DNA from: Eriocheir sinensis
Taxonomy: Eukaryota > Arthropoda > Malacostraca > Decapoda > Varunidae
DNA length: 64,000 nucleotides
Direction: 5' to 3'
Assembly (NCBI RefSeq): GCF_024679095.1
Contig: NC_066522.1
Coordinates: 7,863,614 to 7,927,613, forward strand
The notes under the pieces are model-generated. The model saw nothing but the letters and a program-made list of their open reading frames with translations. It was not told where the DNA came from and did no database searches. Made by a program: the position numbers and the translations under genes. Positions 12,634-22,814 of the stretch are shown one piece after another (the stretch's first letter is position 1; each line of letters begins with the position of its first letter).

Positions 12634-13890
12634 CTGGTGGCGAGGAGGTAGAGAACAGGAATAAGAAATAAAAACTAAGTTGATAGAGTAATAACGTACT
12701 GGAAATTATAAAGACTAAAGTTGATTATTCGCAGAGTACACGTGGGTGGTTGCATGGTGGTACAAGACAAAAAAGGAAAGTTTCGTTTAGTCGGCGCAAC
12801 ATCTGTGGTCATGTGCCGGAGAGAGACAGAAGGGGAAGTAATTTTAGGAGAAGGGAACAGATCCCAGGAAACGGGACACAGCTTCCGATTAATACCTGGT
12901 ACCCATTCACTGCTGGGTGGACAGGGGCGTAGGGTATCGGAAAAGCCGCCCAAATTTTTCCTCTCCGCCCGGGAATCGAACCCGGGCTCTCTCGGTTGTG
13001 AGCCGAGTGTGCTAACCACGGCACCACGAAGCCCCCTGCTACAAGACAAGGATTAAAAGAGTGATAGGGTACAAAGAATGGTACAAGGGATGAGAAGAGG
13101 TTGATCAGATAGCAGGATGACCGTGCATGTGCCTGGTACGAGGTGGCATAGAAAAGAAACAAGAACAAAAGCTAATTAGAAAGGGAGATGAAGTACTGGA
13201 AATTATAAAGGAAATTAAAAGTGACTGATCGAAGAGTACATGAGCCTGGTTGCGTGGGGATATACGATAAGGATTAAAAAGGTTCATTAGACAGAGTGAT
13301 AGGGTACAGGAAATAACCAAGGAGATGAATGGAGAGTGACTGATAGAGAACGACCGTGCATGTGCCTGGTTGCATAAAACAAAGGTAAGAAAGGTTAATT
13401 AGATAGTGAAAGGGTACAGAAAATAATTAGGGTACAGAAAGTGATAAAGGAGTTGAGAGGGGAGGTTGATCGACTAGCAGAACGACCGTAAATGTACCTG
13501 GCAACATAACCTGATAAGATAAAGATTACGAAAAACGTTAAAGTGATAGGGAACAGGAAATAATAAAGGAGTTGAGAGGGGAGGTTGATGGACTAACTAG
13601 CAGAACGACCGTAAATGTACCTGGCAATATAACTTGAGAATAAGATAAAGACTACAAAAAAGGCCAAAGTGATAGGGTACAGGAAATAAGATAATAAGAT
13701 AAAGATTACGAAAAAGGCTGAAGTGATAGGTTGATCGACTAACTAGCAGAACGACCGTAAATGTACCTGGTAATATAACTTGAGAATAAGATAAAGACTA
13801 CAAAAAAGGCCAAAGTGATAGGGTACAGGAAATGATAGAGGAGATGAGAAGAGATTGACCGAGTAGAAAAACGACCGAGCATGTGCCTGG
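12634..13890 (-). repeat. Intronic minisatellite containing copies of the exon 6 acceptor
   Basis: Units of roughly 115-145 bp share ttgatcgactagcagaacgacc, gtgcatgtgcctgg, a tataagacaaagg block, agtgatagggtacaggaaat and gagatgagagg. The ccgtgcatgtgcctgg segment is the reverse complement of the exon 6 acceptor plus first codons (real copy 12622-12637). It recurs at 13121, 13354, 13486, 13609, 13755 and 13875, the later ones with g-to-a changes. A SINE (12771-13039) interrupts the array. Confidence 0.85.
12771..13039 (-). mobile_element. tRNA-derived SINE, family A, with target-site duplication
   Basis: On the minus strand: a tRNA-like head GTGGTTAGCACACTCGGCTC with a CTCACAA anticodon loop (anticodon CAC, tRNA-Val-like) and B box GGGTTCGATTCCCGGGC. 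The body has TGTCCACCCAGCAGTGAATGGG, also seen at 60552-60838. The direct repeat tacaagacaa at 12761-12770 and 13040-13049 is a 10-bp target-site duplication. It inserted into the exon 6 intronic minisatellite. Confidence 0.88.
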
Positions 13891-14074
13891 TTGCGTGGTA
13901 GTATAAGACAAAGGTTAAAAAAAATCCATTAGGTAGCAATTATCATGGATTTGAGGAGCCCTGCAGTTCTATATATATCCTCACTCGGGTGAATATTAAA
14001 TGTATGCTACAATTAAAGCTCAGTAATCTTTTGTTAGCTTTATGGTCAATGTAGAATACTTAAGAAATGGGGGA

Positions 14075-14745
14075 GGTGGTGATTTTCTTTTCCGTAGACT
14101 AAAACAGATACAAGAGCTGCTGATTTTCTTTTCCGTAGACTAAAACAGATACAAGAGCGGGTGATTTTCTTTTCCGTAGACTAAAACAGATACATGAGCT
14201 GCTGATTTTCTTTTCCGTAGACTAAAACAGATACAAGAGCTGCTGATTTTCTTTTCCGTAGACTGAAACAGATACAAGAGCTGCTGATTTTCTTTTCCGT
14301 TGACTAAAACAGATACAAGAGCTGCTGATTTTCTTTTCCGTAGACTAAAACAGATACAAGAGCTGCTGATTTTCTTTTCCGAAGACTAAAACAGATACAA
14401 GAGCTGCTGATTTTCTTTTCCGTAGACTGAAACAGATACAAGAGCTGCTGATTTTCTTTTCCGTTGACTAAAACAGATACAAGAGCTGCTAATTTTCTTT
14501 TCCGTAGACTAAAACAGATACAAGAGCTGGTGATTTTCTTTTCCGTAGACTAAAACAGATACAAGAGCTGCTGATTTTCTTTTCCGTAGACTAAAACAGA
14601 TACAAGAGCGGTTGATTTTCTTTTCCGTAGACTAAAACAGATACAAGAGCTGCTGATTTTCTTTTCCGTAGACTAAAACAGATACAAGAGCGGGTGATTT
14701 TCTTTTCCGTAGACTAAAACAGATACAAGAGCTGCTGATTTTCTT
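14075..14745. repeat. 41-bp minisatellite, ~16 copies
   Basis: Unit gctgctgattttcttttccg followed by tagactaaaacagatacaaga, highly homogeneous with a few recurrent variants (gcgggtg, ccgttgac, ccgaagac). Confidence 0.95.
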
Positions 14746-15340
14746 GTCATGATTGTTAAACCTGTTTCCAAGTACCTGCTGCTTCAGGGTTGTGTCTTGA
14801 AACCCTGCCTTGATCATACTGAAAACTTAGACCACTCAAAATCAGCTGCTGGTAGGTAGTTACATGATGTTTTCCTTTCCCCTCAATAATTAGGGCTTTC
14901 TCTTAGCTGCAAAACATTTCATTACGGCAGACTTATAACGATATGCAAAAGGGCTTTGGTCATACGGAAAGCTACTACCACTACCAAAATCTGCGAGTAT
15001 AAGTAGTTACACGATTCTTATAAAGCTACTACCACTACCAAAATTTGTGAGTATAAGTAGTTACGCGATTCTTATAAGTTCTTCAACACTGCTGGTTTAC
15101 TCTCAACGGCAATATATTTCAGGACCAAGATCCCCCTCAAAAGGATGATTCGCTATTAATGCACTGATCGCACATCGTTATTGAGAGGCATAAAGGCTCC
15201 GATAAGTTTACAGAAAAATCTTCAACGTTGCAGCAAATGTCTTTAATGTTAGTTAATGGAAAACTCTCAATATACGCGCGTTGTAAGGGAACGATATGAA
15301 CTTGCGAAAATGAATCTTATCACAGTAACTTTAGTAACAT
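14746..15340. other. AT-rich intron with a short direct duplication
   Basis: Contains a ~57-bp direct repeat (agctactaccactaccaaaa...agtagttac-cgattcttata) at about 14965-15078. Otherwise unremarkable. Confidence 0.6.
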
Positions 15341-15446
<106 letters not shown>

Positions 15447-15931
15447 ATAGAGTAATAGAGAGAAGAAAAACGCGTTGTGTAGTATCTAGTTTTGAAACAA
15501 AGAAACGAAATGAATGGAAATTGGATACAAGAGAACGAAGAAAAGTACTAAATCTGCAGGCAATAAACGTTAACTTCTGGAGTATTATGGTTTACCCTCT
15601 GATGGGCCCTCTGGAAGCTACTGAGGGGGATACGAACTGGGGTGTCGTGTGTGGGGGGGGGGAGGGTGTAGGTATACTAGAATCTTATAAGTAAGGAAAT
15701 CAAATGAATGCATATATAGAAGTGGAAAAGAAAGCCATATGAGCGATTTCAAAAGTGAGATGGAAAAATACATGTCTAATACTTCAGTCGAGAAAGAACG
15801 AAAGAAAAGAAAGAAAAAATAAAGAAAGGAAAGAAAAAATAGCAACATTCACCGCAGGGGCATGAGACAACGCTATTTTCACTCTCTGTTCGAATCTATT
15901 AGAGGCAATATTCTAAGGACTGTATTAATTT

Positions 15932-15933
<2 letters not shown>

Positions 15934-16003
<70 letters not shown>
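15934..16003. repeat. (CT)n microsatellite followed by pyrimidine-rich tract
   Basis: About 35 CT units, continuing to about 16780 as a pyrimidine-rich, ttcctt-dominated stretch whose long open frames are Phe/Leu/Ser-rich artefacts. Confidence 0.85.
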
Positions 16004-16007
<4 letters not shown>

Positions 16008-16894
16008 ACTTTTTTTCCTCCCTTCTTCCTTTTCCTGTCCTCACACCTCACTTGCCTTCCCTTCCTTCCCGTTAGATGTTTTCTCTTTTCCTTTTCCGTC
16101 ATTTTCCCCCCTTTCCTCCCTCCCTCCTCCCCTCTCTCTATCCGCTTGCTGCTTTCCCTTTTCAGTCCTGCATTTATTATTCCTTGCTTCCTTACTCTTT
16201 TACCTCCCTATTTCCTTTTTTCTCTTTCTCCTTTACTTCTTCCTTCCTTACTACCTTGCTTTCTTATTTCCTTACTCCTTCCCTTCTTTACTCACATCCT
16301 TCCTTCCTTCTTTATTTCCTTCACTATACCCTTCTTCCTTACTTCCCATTTTCTTCTTTACTTCCTTGTTTCCCATCAGTGTCTCCTTTTCCTAGTTTCT
16401 TCTTCCCTTTTCCTTTTCCTCCATTTTCAGCTTCTGCCTCTTTCTCCATTATTGCAATTCATTCTTTTCGTTCTCGGTCCCTGTTTACCCTTATTCTTTC
16501 TTATATCCATCCTTTGACTCTTTATCTATCCTTTCTTTTTCTTCACTTTACTTTTTTCCCTCTCCCTCCAATGACATTTTTTTCATTAACTTTCCCTTTA
16601 TTTTCTCCCCCTTTCTCTTCTTTCACTAATGGCTCCCTTTTTCCCCATCCCTTTATTCTCTTCCTCATTGCATTTACGCTTTCCGTTTTTACGTTCCCTT
16701 TCAATTTCTTCCCTCCACTTCTCTCCTTCCACTTACAACTCCATTTTTTTCTCCCTCCCTTTCTATTAGTCTCTTCCACCTGTGATGTCACGGCCGTAAC
16801 CTCGAGACAAATACCAGTGTCATTATTTTTATTCATCTCTTTCGCGTAATATTTTAATACAGTGGGATTAAACAATTATTGGGGAGAAAATGCT

Positions 16895-17130
16895 TACTTC
16901 TTACTCTTAAGGCCATATTTTTAAACGTCTCGGGTTCCTATTATGTCTATTTCCCAAGGCCACGGAGAAGATTAACCGGGTTGTCATGAGTGATAACATT
17001 CGGGGGCAGAAGGCATGTACAGCTATCACTATATAGGGTCACAAAACAATCCATGAATACCACAGCAACTTCAACGAGAGGCTTTTCAAACAGGCGAACC
17101 GAGGCGCCGATACCTTGAAGAATAAGACCT
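16895..17130 (+). mobile_element. Dispersed ~190-bp repeat, family D, copy 1
   Basis: Contains tctatttcccaaggccacgg, ttaaccgggttgtcatgagtg, ggcttttcaaacag and ggcgccgatac-ttgaagaat, in the same order as copies at 29945 (+), 45020 (-) and 52590 (-). Most diverged of the four. Confidence 0.6.
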
Positions 17131-17360
17131 TCCATCCAGCCAATCAGCTTCCGTAACTAACTACTCCATCCTTCCATCCAGCCAATCAGCTTCGGTAGCT
17201 AACCACACTCCTTGTATCCAGCCGAGCAGTTCCCGTAGCGATCTTCCCTATTAAAGGTGCAACTAGCTCTAGATTCGGCCCTATGCAATGTCAACTCCAA
17301 GGTCCCTAAAACGGCATATCTGAAACCGAGGTGATGTGGTAAATCTCGACCCTATATAGG
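17131..17360 (+). promoter_or_regulatory. Candidate promoter of nested genes: repeated CCAAT boxes and TATA-like site
   Basis: Three ~42-bp tandem units start with atccagccaatcagcttccg (17133 and 17174; third copy degraded at 17215, agccgagcag). Two keep an intact CCAAT motif in CCAATCAGC. TATA-like elements follow: tattaaagg near 17250 and ctatatagggta near 17350. This lies 200-400 bp upstream of the plus-strand reading frame. The layout fits an RNA polymerase II promoter but is inferred from motifs alone. Confidence 0.4.
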
Positions 17361-17456
17361 GTATGGAAAAGGAAAAGGGTGACTCCATCGCAAGAAATCA
17401 AAATCCCGTGCCTGACCCCCGAAGCCAAGCGAGCCTCAGAAATACAATAAAGCAAT

Positions 17457-17770
17457 AAACGTACAACAGTTGAATTACCCCCCACCCCGCAGCTAACCCA
17501 TAAACACAAACCAATATTCAGGAACACAGTAAAAGCGACTTGGAAGTAACGGTTAAATTGCCTTTTGAAGAAAGCTCACAAACTCAAGCGAATATTAAAA
17601 AAGACAACAAAAGCAACATGCACGTTGTGGTAGAATTACCCCCCGAAGATAACTCACAAACACAAACGAATATTCAAAAACACAATACCAACAACATGCA
17701 CGTGACGGTTGAATTACCCCTCGAAGAAAACACACAAAGGGGAGTGTTCCCTCAGACACACACTAATAGC
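17457..17770 (+). repeat. ~78-85-bp coding-type tandem repeat at head of nested gene 1
   Basis: Four units of variable length with consensus aacatgcacgtgacggttga followed by attacccctcgaagataactcacaaacacaaacgaatattcaaa. Units start near 17457 (degenerate), 17542, 17613 and 17692, with a fifth, isolated copy at 18350 between the two nested genes. In frame they read NMHVTVELPLEDNSQTQTNI. Confidence 0.85.
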
Positions 17771-18559
17771 AAACACGGAATGATGGAAGGCATAATGTCG
17801 CGTCTATCAACGCCTTGCCAACGCCTTCGTAACGCTATTAGACACCGATTGAATAAATGTGTGGCCGGCCTGCTGCTGCTGCTGCTGCTGGCCGGCCACA
17901 TGGCCACCCTGGCCTACGCCTACCACCAGCAAGGTCAGAGTGACCTATTGCGGGGCATTGCCGCGCTGTGCTCCGTGCTCGCCCTCCTCCTGACGCACGG
18001 GCGTACTTCCCTACGTCGGGCGTGGCTCGCCGTTCACGTCACCTATAGTGACGACATCGCGCGAGGTGCTCTCCGCGTACTAAACGACCTGCAGGCACAG
18101 CCCCTGGTGCACGCCCTGAGCCTGGCACCCCCTGAAGCCCTAGACACCTTCGCCTACTGGTGGTGGGTCCTACAGGGGGTGCTGCTCGCTACCCTGGCGA
18201 GCTTCATCTCGGGGCCCAGCGCCCCTGACGATGACAACCCTGACAATGACAACCCTGACCGTGATCTTGGCCATGTGGGTGACTTTGAGGATGTGGACCT
18301 GAGGGAGGTGGTAGTGGCGTTGGAAGATGGACAGCAGAGGTGCATTAACAGCAACATGCACGTAACGGTTGAACTACCTCTCGAAGATAACTCACAAACC
18401 CTGTGGGTGAAGAGTGTCAGCAGAGGTACAATAATAGGAAACACGGAAAGATCGAAGGCACAATGTCGCGTCACGCAACGTCTTGCCAAGGCCTACGTAA
18501 CGCTGTTTTGCGCCGCCCCTCCAAGTGTGTGGCCGGCCTGCTGCTGCTGCTGCTGCTGA
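17618..18559 (+). CDS. Unrecognised multi-span membrane protein, tandem copy 1
   Basis: I do not recognise this family. The frame is open from 17540 to 18559; the first ATG is at 17618, and a conserved alternative ATG (MSR) is at 17795. In order: repeated MHVTVELPLE units; a basic stretch (RLRNAIRHRLNK); a hydrophobic segment with seven leucines encoded mostly by CTG (VAGLLLLLLLAGHMATLAYAY); a second hydrophobic segment (GIAALCSVLALLL); a soluble middle with HVTYSDDIARGAL and LNDLQAQPLVHAL; a third segment (FAYWWWVLQGVLLATLASFI); and an acidic tail (DDDNPDNDNPDRDL). The last ~60 codons read out of phase into copy 2, so the native end was probably lost in the duplication. It is antisense to the cadherin gene, inside its intron. 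Confidence 0.5.
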   Translation: MHVVVELPPEDNSQTQTNIQKHNTNNMHVTVELPLEENTQRGVFPQTHTNSKHGMMEGIMSRLSTPCQRLRNAIRHRLNKCVAGLLLLLLLAGHMATLAYAYHQQGQSDLLRGIAALCSVLALLLTHGRTSLRRAWLAVHVTYSDDIARGALRVLNDLQAQPLVHALSLAPPEALDTFAYWWWVLQGVLLATLASFISGPSAPDDDNPDNDNPDRDLGHVGDFEDVDLREVVVALEDGQQRCINSNMHVTVELPLEDNSQTLWVKSVSRGTIIGNTERSKAQCRVTQRLAKAYVTLFCAAPPSVWPACCCCCC

Positions 18560-19248
18560 CCGGCCACGTGGCCACCCTGGCCTATGCCTATCATCAGCAA
18601 GGCCAGAGTGACCTCCTGCGGGGCATTGCCGCGCTGTGCTCCGTGCTCGCCCTGCCACCCCTCGCCCTCCTCCTGCCATCCGGGAGTTCCCTAATGCGTT
18701 GGGCGTGGCTCGCCGTTCACGCCACTTATAGTGACGATCTCGCGCGAGGCGCCCTCCACGTGCTAAACGACCTGCAGGCACAGCCCCTGCTGCATGCCCT
18801 GGGCCTGGGGCACCCCGACGCCCTGGACACCCTCGCCTATTGGTGGTGGTTCTTACAGGGGTTGCTGCTCACTACACTGACAAGCTTCATCTCGGGGCCC
18901 ACCGCCCCTGATGGCGAAAACCCTGACGATGACGACATCGATGATGACAACCCTGACGGTGACAACCCTGACCGTGATCTTGACCCTGTGGGTGAAGACG
19001 ATGACTTTGCGGAAGTGAACCTGAGGGAGGTGGTGGTGGTGGAGGCGGTGGATTGGCAGTTCAGGGTGGGGGATCTAGTCCCCCCTCCTGACTCGCCCCT
19101 CCTCCAACTTCGGGGGAAGGAGGGTGAAGACGAGGATGAGTTTGAGGACGTGGATCGGATGGAGGTAGTGGAGGCGGTGGAGGAGGGGCTGTTTGGAGTG
19201 GGGGGCCCTTGCTGCCCCTCCCGAGCCGCCTGCCGAGGAGGAAGGTGA
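18463..19248 (+). CDS. Unrecognised multi-span membrane protein, tandem copy 2
   Basis: Second copy of the preceding gene, about 660 bp downstream and clearly alike at the protein level. The start chosen is the conserved ATG of MSRHATSCQ; the frame is open from 18403. It shares CVAGLLLLLLL, HVATLAYAYHQQGQSDLLRG, HATYSDDLARGAL, LNDLQAQPLLHALGL, LAYWWWFLQGLLL and FISGP with copy 1, so the conserved core is membrane segments 1-3 and the middle. The tail is longer and very acidic (PDDDDIDDDNPDGD), followed by repeats of an FxVG...PPPDSP...EDEDEFEDVD module. A shift in a G run near 19200 ends this frame at 19248; the module pattern resumes in other frames to 19381 and then 19470. No function can be assigned. 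Confidence 0.55.
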   Translation: MSRHATSCQGLRNAVLRRPSKCVAGLLLLLLLTGHVATLAYAYHQQGQSDLLRGIAALCSVLALPPLALLLPSGSSLMRWAWLAVHATYSDDLARGALHVLNDLQAQPLLHALGLGHPDALDTLAYWWWFLQGLLLTTLTSFISGPTAPDGENPDDDDIDDDNPDGDNPDRDLDPVGEDDDFAEVNLREVVVVEAVDWQFRVGDLVPPPDSPLLQLRGKEGEDEDEFEDVDRMEVVEAVEEGLFGVGGPCCPSRAACRGGR

Positions 19249-19620
19249 AGAGGAGGATGGCTTTGAGGTGGACCGGGGGGAGGTAGTGGAGGTGGTGGAG
19301 GTGGTGGAGGGGCAGTTCGGGGTGGGGGTTGTTGCCCCCCCTCCGGACCCGCCCGCCCGCCACCCTGGTCCTGTTGAGTAAGGATGATGAAGGCGAAGAT
19401 GACTCAGACGAAGTGAGCGTGAAGGATGTGGCAACAACTGAGAACGGCCAATGCAAAATGTATATAAAAAAATAAAAAATTAATTAAAAAAATAAAAAAA
19501 AGTAAAAATCCCAAAAATCAAATACAAAATGATAGGATTAAGATTCGTAAAAAAAAAGAAACCAAATACAAAAGACATAAAACAACATAAATAAAAAAAA
19601 AAACTCCAATACAAAATATT
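19249..19620 (+). other. Frame-shifted tail of nested copy 2 and A-rich 3' region
   Basis: From 19193 to 19381 a different frame continues the acidic module (EEEGEEEDGFEVD, then GQFGVG). From about 19350 to 19470 a third frame gives DDEGEDDSDEVSVKDV and ends at a stop at 19470. Two one-base shifts would explain this; sequencing error in G/C runs is possible. 19441-19620 is A-rich with several aataaa motifs, consistent with a 3' UTR or poly(A) remnant. Confidence 0.5.
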
Positions 19621-19814
19621 AGGGCGAAGACTCGCCTTCATTTGCGTCAAAAAGGAGCACTGCTTTTACCCAAATAGTTGACTCGGCAGCGAAGAGTAAA
19701 CTCGTAAAATCGCCTTAGTATTAATGAAAGTTCTGTTCACACCTTGCCCGGCTATGAAATGACGACCGGTAAACTTGATAAGGCACTCTACTTGCATGAA
19801 ACAAAACAAAGAAA

Positions 19815-22800
19815 GTGTGATATGTTTCCTCTCCAGGTGATGTCGTGTGATATGTTTATTTCCAGGTGATGACGTGTGATATGTTTATTTCCAGGTGATG
19901 ATGACGTGTGATATGTTTAATTCCAGGTGATGATGTCGTGTGATATGTTTCCTTTCCATGTAATGTGGTGTGATAAGTGTCCTTTCCAGGTAATGTCGTG
20001 TGATATGTTTCCTTTCCATGCAATGTGGTGTGATAAGTGTCCTTTACAGGTAATGTCGTGTGATATGTTTCCTTTCCATGCAATGTGGTGTGATATGTTT
20101 CCTTTACAGGTAATGTCGTGTGATATGTTTCCTTTCCATGCAATGTGGTGTGATATGTTTCCTTTCCATGTAATGTCGTGTGATAAGTGTCCTTTCCAGG
20201 TAATGTCGTGTGATATGTTTCCTTTCCATGCAATGTGGTGTGATAAGTGTCCTTTCCAGGTAATGTCGTGTGATATGTTTCCTTTCCATGCAATGTCGTG
20301 TGATAAGTGTCCTTTACAGGTAATGTCGTGTGATATGTTTCCTTTCCATGCAATGTCGTGTGATAAGTGTCCTTTACAGGTAATGTCGTGTGATATGTTT
20401 CCTTTCCATGCAATGTCGTGTGATAAGTGTCCTTTACAGGTAATGTCGTGTGATATGTTTCCTTTCCAGGTGATGTCGTGTGATATGTTTCCTTTCCAGG
20501 TGATGTCGTGTGATATGTTTCCTTTCCAGATGATGTTGTGTGATATGTTTCCTTTCCAGGTGATGTCGTGTGATATGTTTCCAGGTAATGTCGTGTGATA
20601 TGTTTCCAGGTAATGTTGTGTGATAAGTTTCCAGGTAATGTCGTGTGATATGTTTCCTTTCCAGATGATGTTGTGTGATATGTTTCCTTTCCAGGTGATG
20701 TCGTGTGATATGTTTCCAGGTAATGTCGTGTGATATGTTTCCTTTCCAGGTGATGTCGTGTGATATGTTTCCTTTCCAGATGATGTTGTGTGATATGTTT
20801 CCAGGTGATGTCGTGTGATATGTTTCCAGGTAATGTCGTGTGATATGTTTCCTTTCCAGGTGATGTCGTGTGATATGTTTCCTTTCCAGGTGATGTCGTG
20901 TGATATGTTTCCTTTCCAGATGATGTTGTGTGATATGTTTCCTTTCCAGGTAATCTCGTGTGATATGTTTCCAGGTAATGTCGTGTGATATGTTTCCTTT
21001 CCAGGTAATGTCGTGTGATATGTTTCCAGGTAATGTCGTGTGATATGTTTCCTTTCCAGGTAATGTCGTGTGATATGTTTCCAGGTAATGTCGTGTGATA
21101 TGTTTCCAGGTAATGTCGTGTGATATGTTTCCAGGTAATGTCGTGTGATATGTTTCCAGGTAATGTCGTGTGATATGTTTCCAGGTAATGTCGTGTGATA
21201 TGTTTCCAGGTAATGTCGTGTGATATGTTTCCAGGTAATGTCGTGTGATATGTTTCCAGGTAATGTTGTGTGATATGTTTCCGTGTAATGTCGTGTGATA
21301 TGTTTCCAGGTAATGTCGTGTGATATGTTTCCAGGTAATGTTGTGTGATATGTTTCCGTGTAATGTCGTGTGATATGTTTCCAGGTAATGTTGTGTGATA
21401 TGTTTCCAGGTAATGTCGTGTGATATATTTCCAAGTAATGCTGTGATATGTTTCCAGGTAATGTCGTGTGATATGTTTCCAGGTAATGTCGTGTGATATG
21501 TTTCCAGGTAATGTTGTGTGATATGTTTCCAGGTAATGTCGTGTGATATGTTTCCAGGTAATGTCGTGTGATATGTTTCCAGGTAATGTTGTGTGATATG
21601 TTTCCATGTAATGTCGTGTGATATGTTTCCAGGTAATGTTGTGTGATATGTTTCCAGGTAATGTCGTGTGATATGTTTCCATGTAATGTCGTGTGATATG
21701 TTTCCAGGTAATGTCGTGTGATATGTTTCCAGGTAATGTCGTGTGATATGTTTCCAGGTAATGTTGTGTGATATGTTTCCAGGTAATGTTGTGTGATATG
21801 TTTCAAGGTTATGTGGTGTGTTTTGTTTCCTGTTAATGTGGTGTGTTATGTTTCCAGTTAATGATGTGTTATTTGTTTCCAGGTACTGTTGTGATATGTT
21901 TCCAGGTAATGTCGTGTGATATGTTTCCATGTAATGTCGTGTGATATGTTTCCAGGTAATGTTGTGTGATATGTTTCCATGTAATGTCGTGTGATATGTT
22001 TCCAGGTAATGTCGTGTGATATGTTTCCAGGTAATGTTGTGTGATATGTTTCCAGGTAATGTCGTGTGATATGTTTCCGTGTAATGTTGTGTGATATGTT
22101 TCCAGGTAATGTCGTGTGATATGTTTCCGTGTAATGTTGTGTGATATGTTTCCGTGTAATGTCGTGTGATATGTTTCCAGGTAATGTCGTGTGATATGTT
22201 TCCAGGTAATGTCGTGTGATATGTTTCCAGGTAATGTTGTGTGATATGTTTACAGGTAATGTCATGTGATATGTTTCCAGGTAATGTTGTGTGATATGTT
22301 TACAGGTAATGTTGTGTGATATGTTTCCAGGTAATGTTGTGTGATATGTTTCCAGGTAATGTCGTGTGATGTGTTTCCAGGTAATGTTGTGTGATATGTT
22401 TCCAGGTAATGTTGTGTGATATGTTTCCAGGTAATGTTGTGTGATATGTTTCCAGGTAATGTTGTGTGATATGTTTCCAGGTAATGTCGTGTGATATGTT
22501 TCCAGGTAATGTCGTGTGAAATGTTTCCAGGTAATGTCGTGTGATGTGTTTCCAGGTAATGTCGTGTGATATGTTTCCGTGTAATGTTGTGTGATATGTT
22601 TCCAGGTAATGTTGTGTGATGTGTTTCCGGGTAATGTCGTGTGATGTGTTTCCGGGTAATGTCGTGTAATATGTTTCAAGGTGATATCGTGTGATATGTT
22701 TCTTTTCTAGATAATGTCGTGTGCTATGTTCTGAGGAAATGTCGTGTGATATGTTTCCTTTCCAAGTAAAGTCGTGTGATATGTTTACTGGTAATGTCAA
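19815..22800. repeat. Large 25/30/60-bp minisatellite (~3 kb)
   Basis: Basic unit ggtaatgtcgtgtgatatgtttcca (25 bp) dominates 21050-22680. A 30-bp form with an extra tttcc dominates 19815-20580, where two variants alternate (one with gcaatgtggtgtgataagtg) to give a 60-bp higher-order unit. 20580-21050 mixes both. All minus frames are open, giving ETYHTTLPGN/HITRHYL repeats up to 629 codons. Because 25 is not a multiple of three, the frames cycle through the same 25 residues, so I treat them as non-coding. Confidence 0.95.
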
Positions 22801-22814
22801 TTGATACGTTTCCT

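Noticed and set aside
19856..22679. Minus-strand frames of 273-629 codons (ETYHTTLPGN-type repeats)
   Set aside because: The 25-bp unit lacks stops in all three minus frames, so the long frames follow from periodicity. No start context, splice sites or unique sequence flank them.
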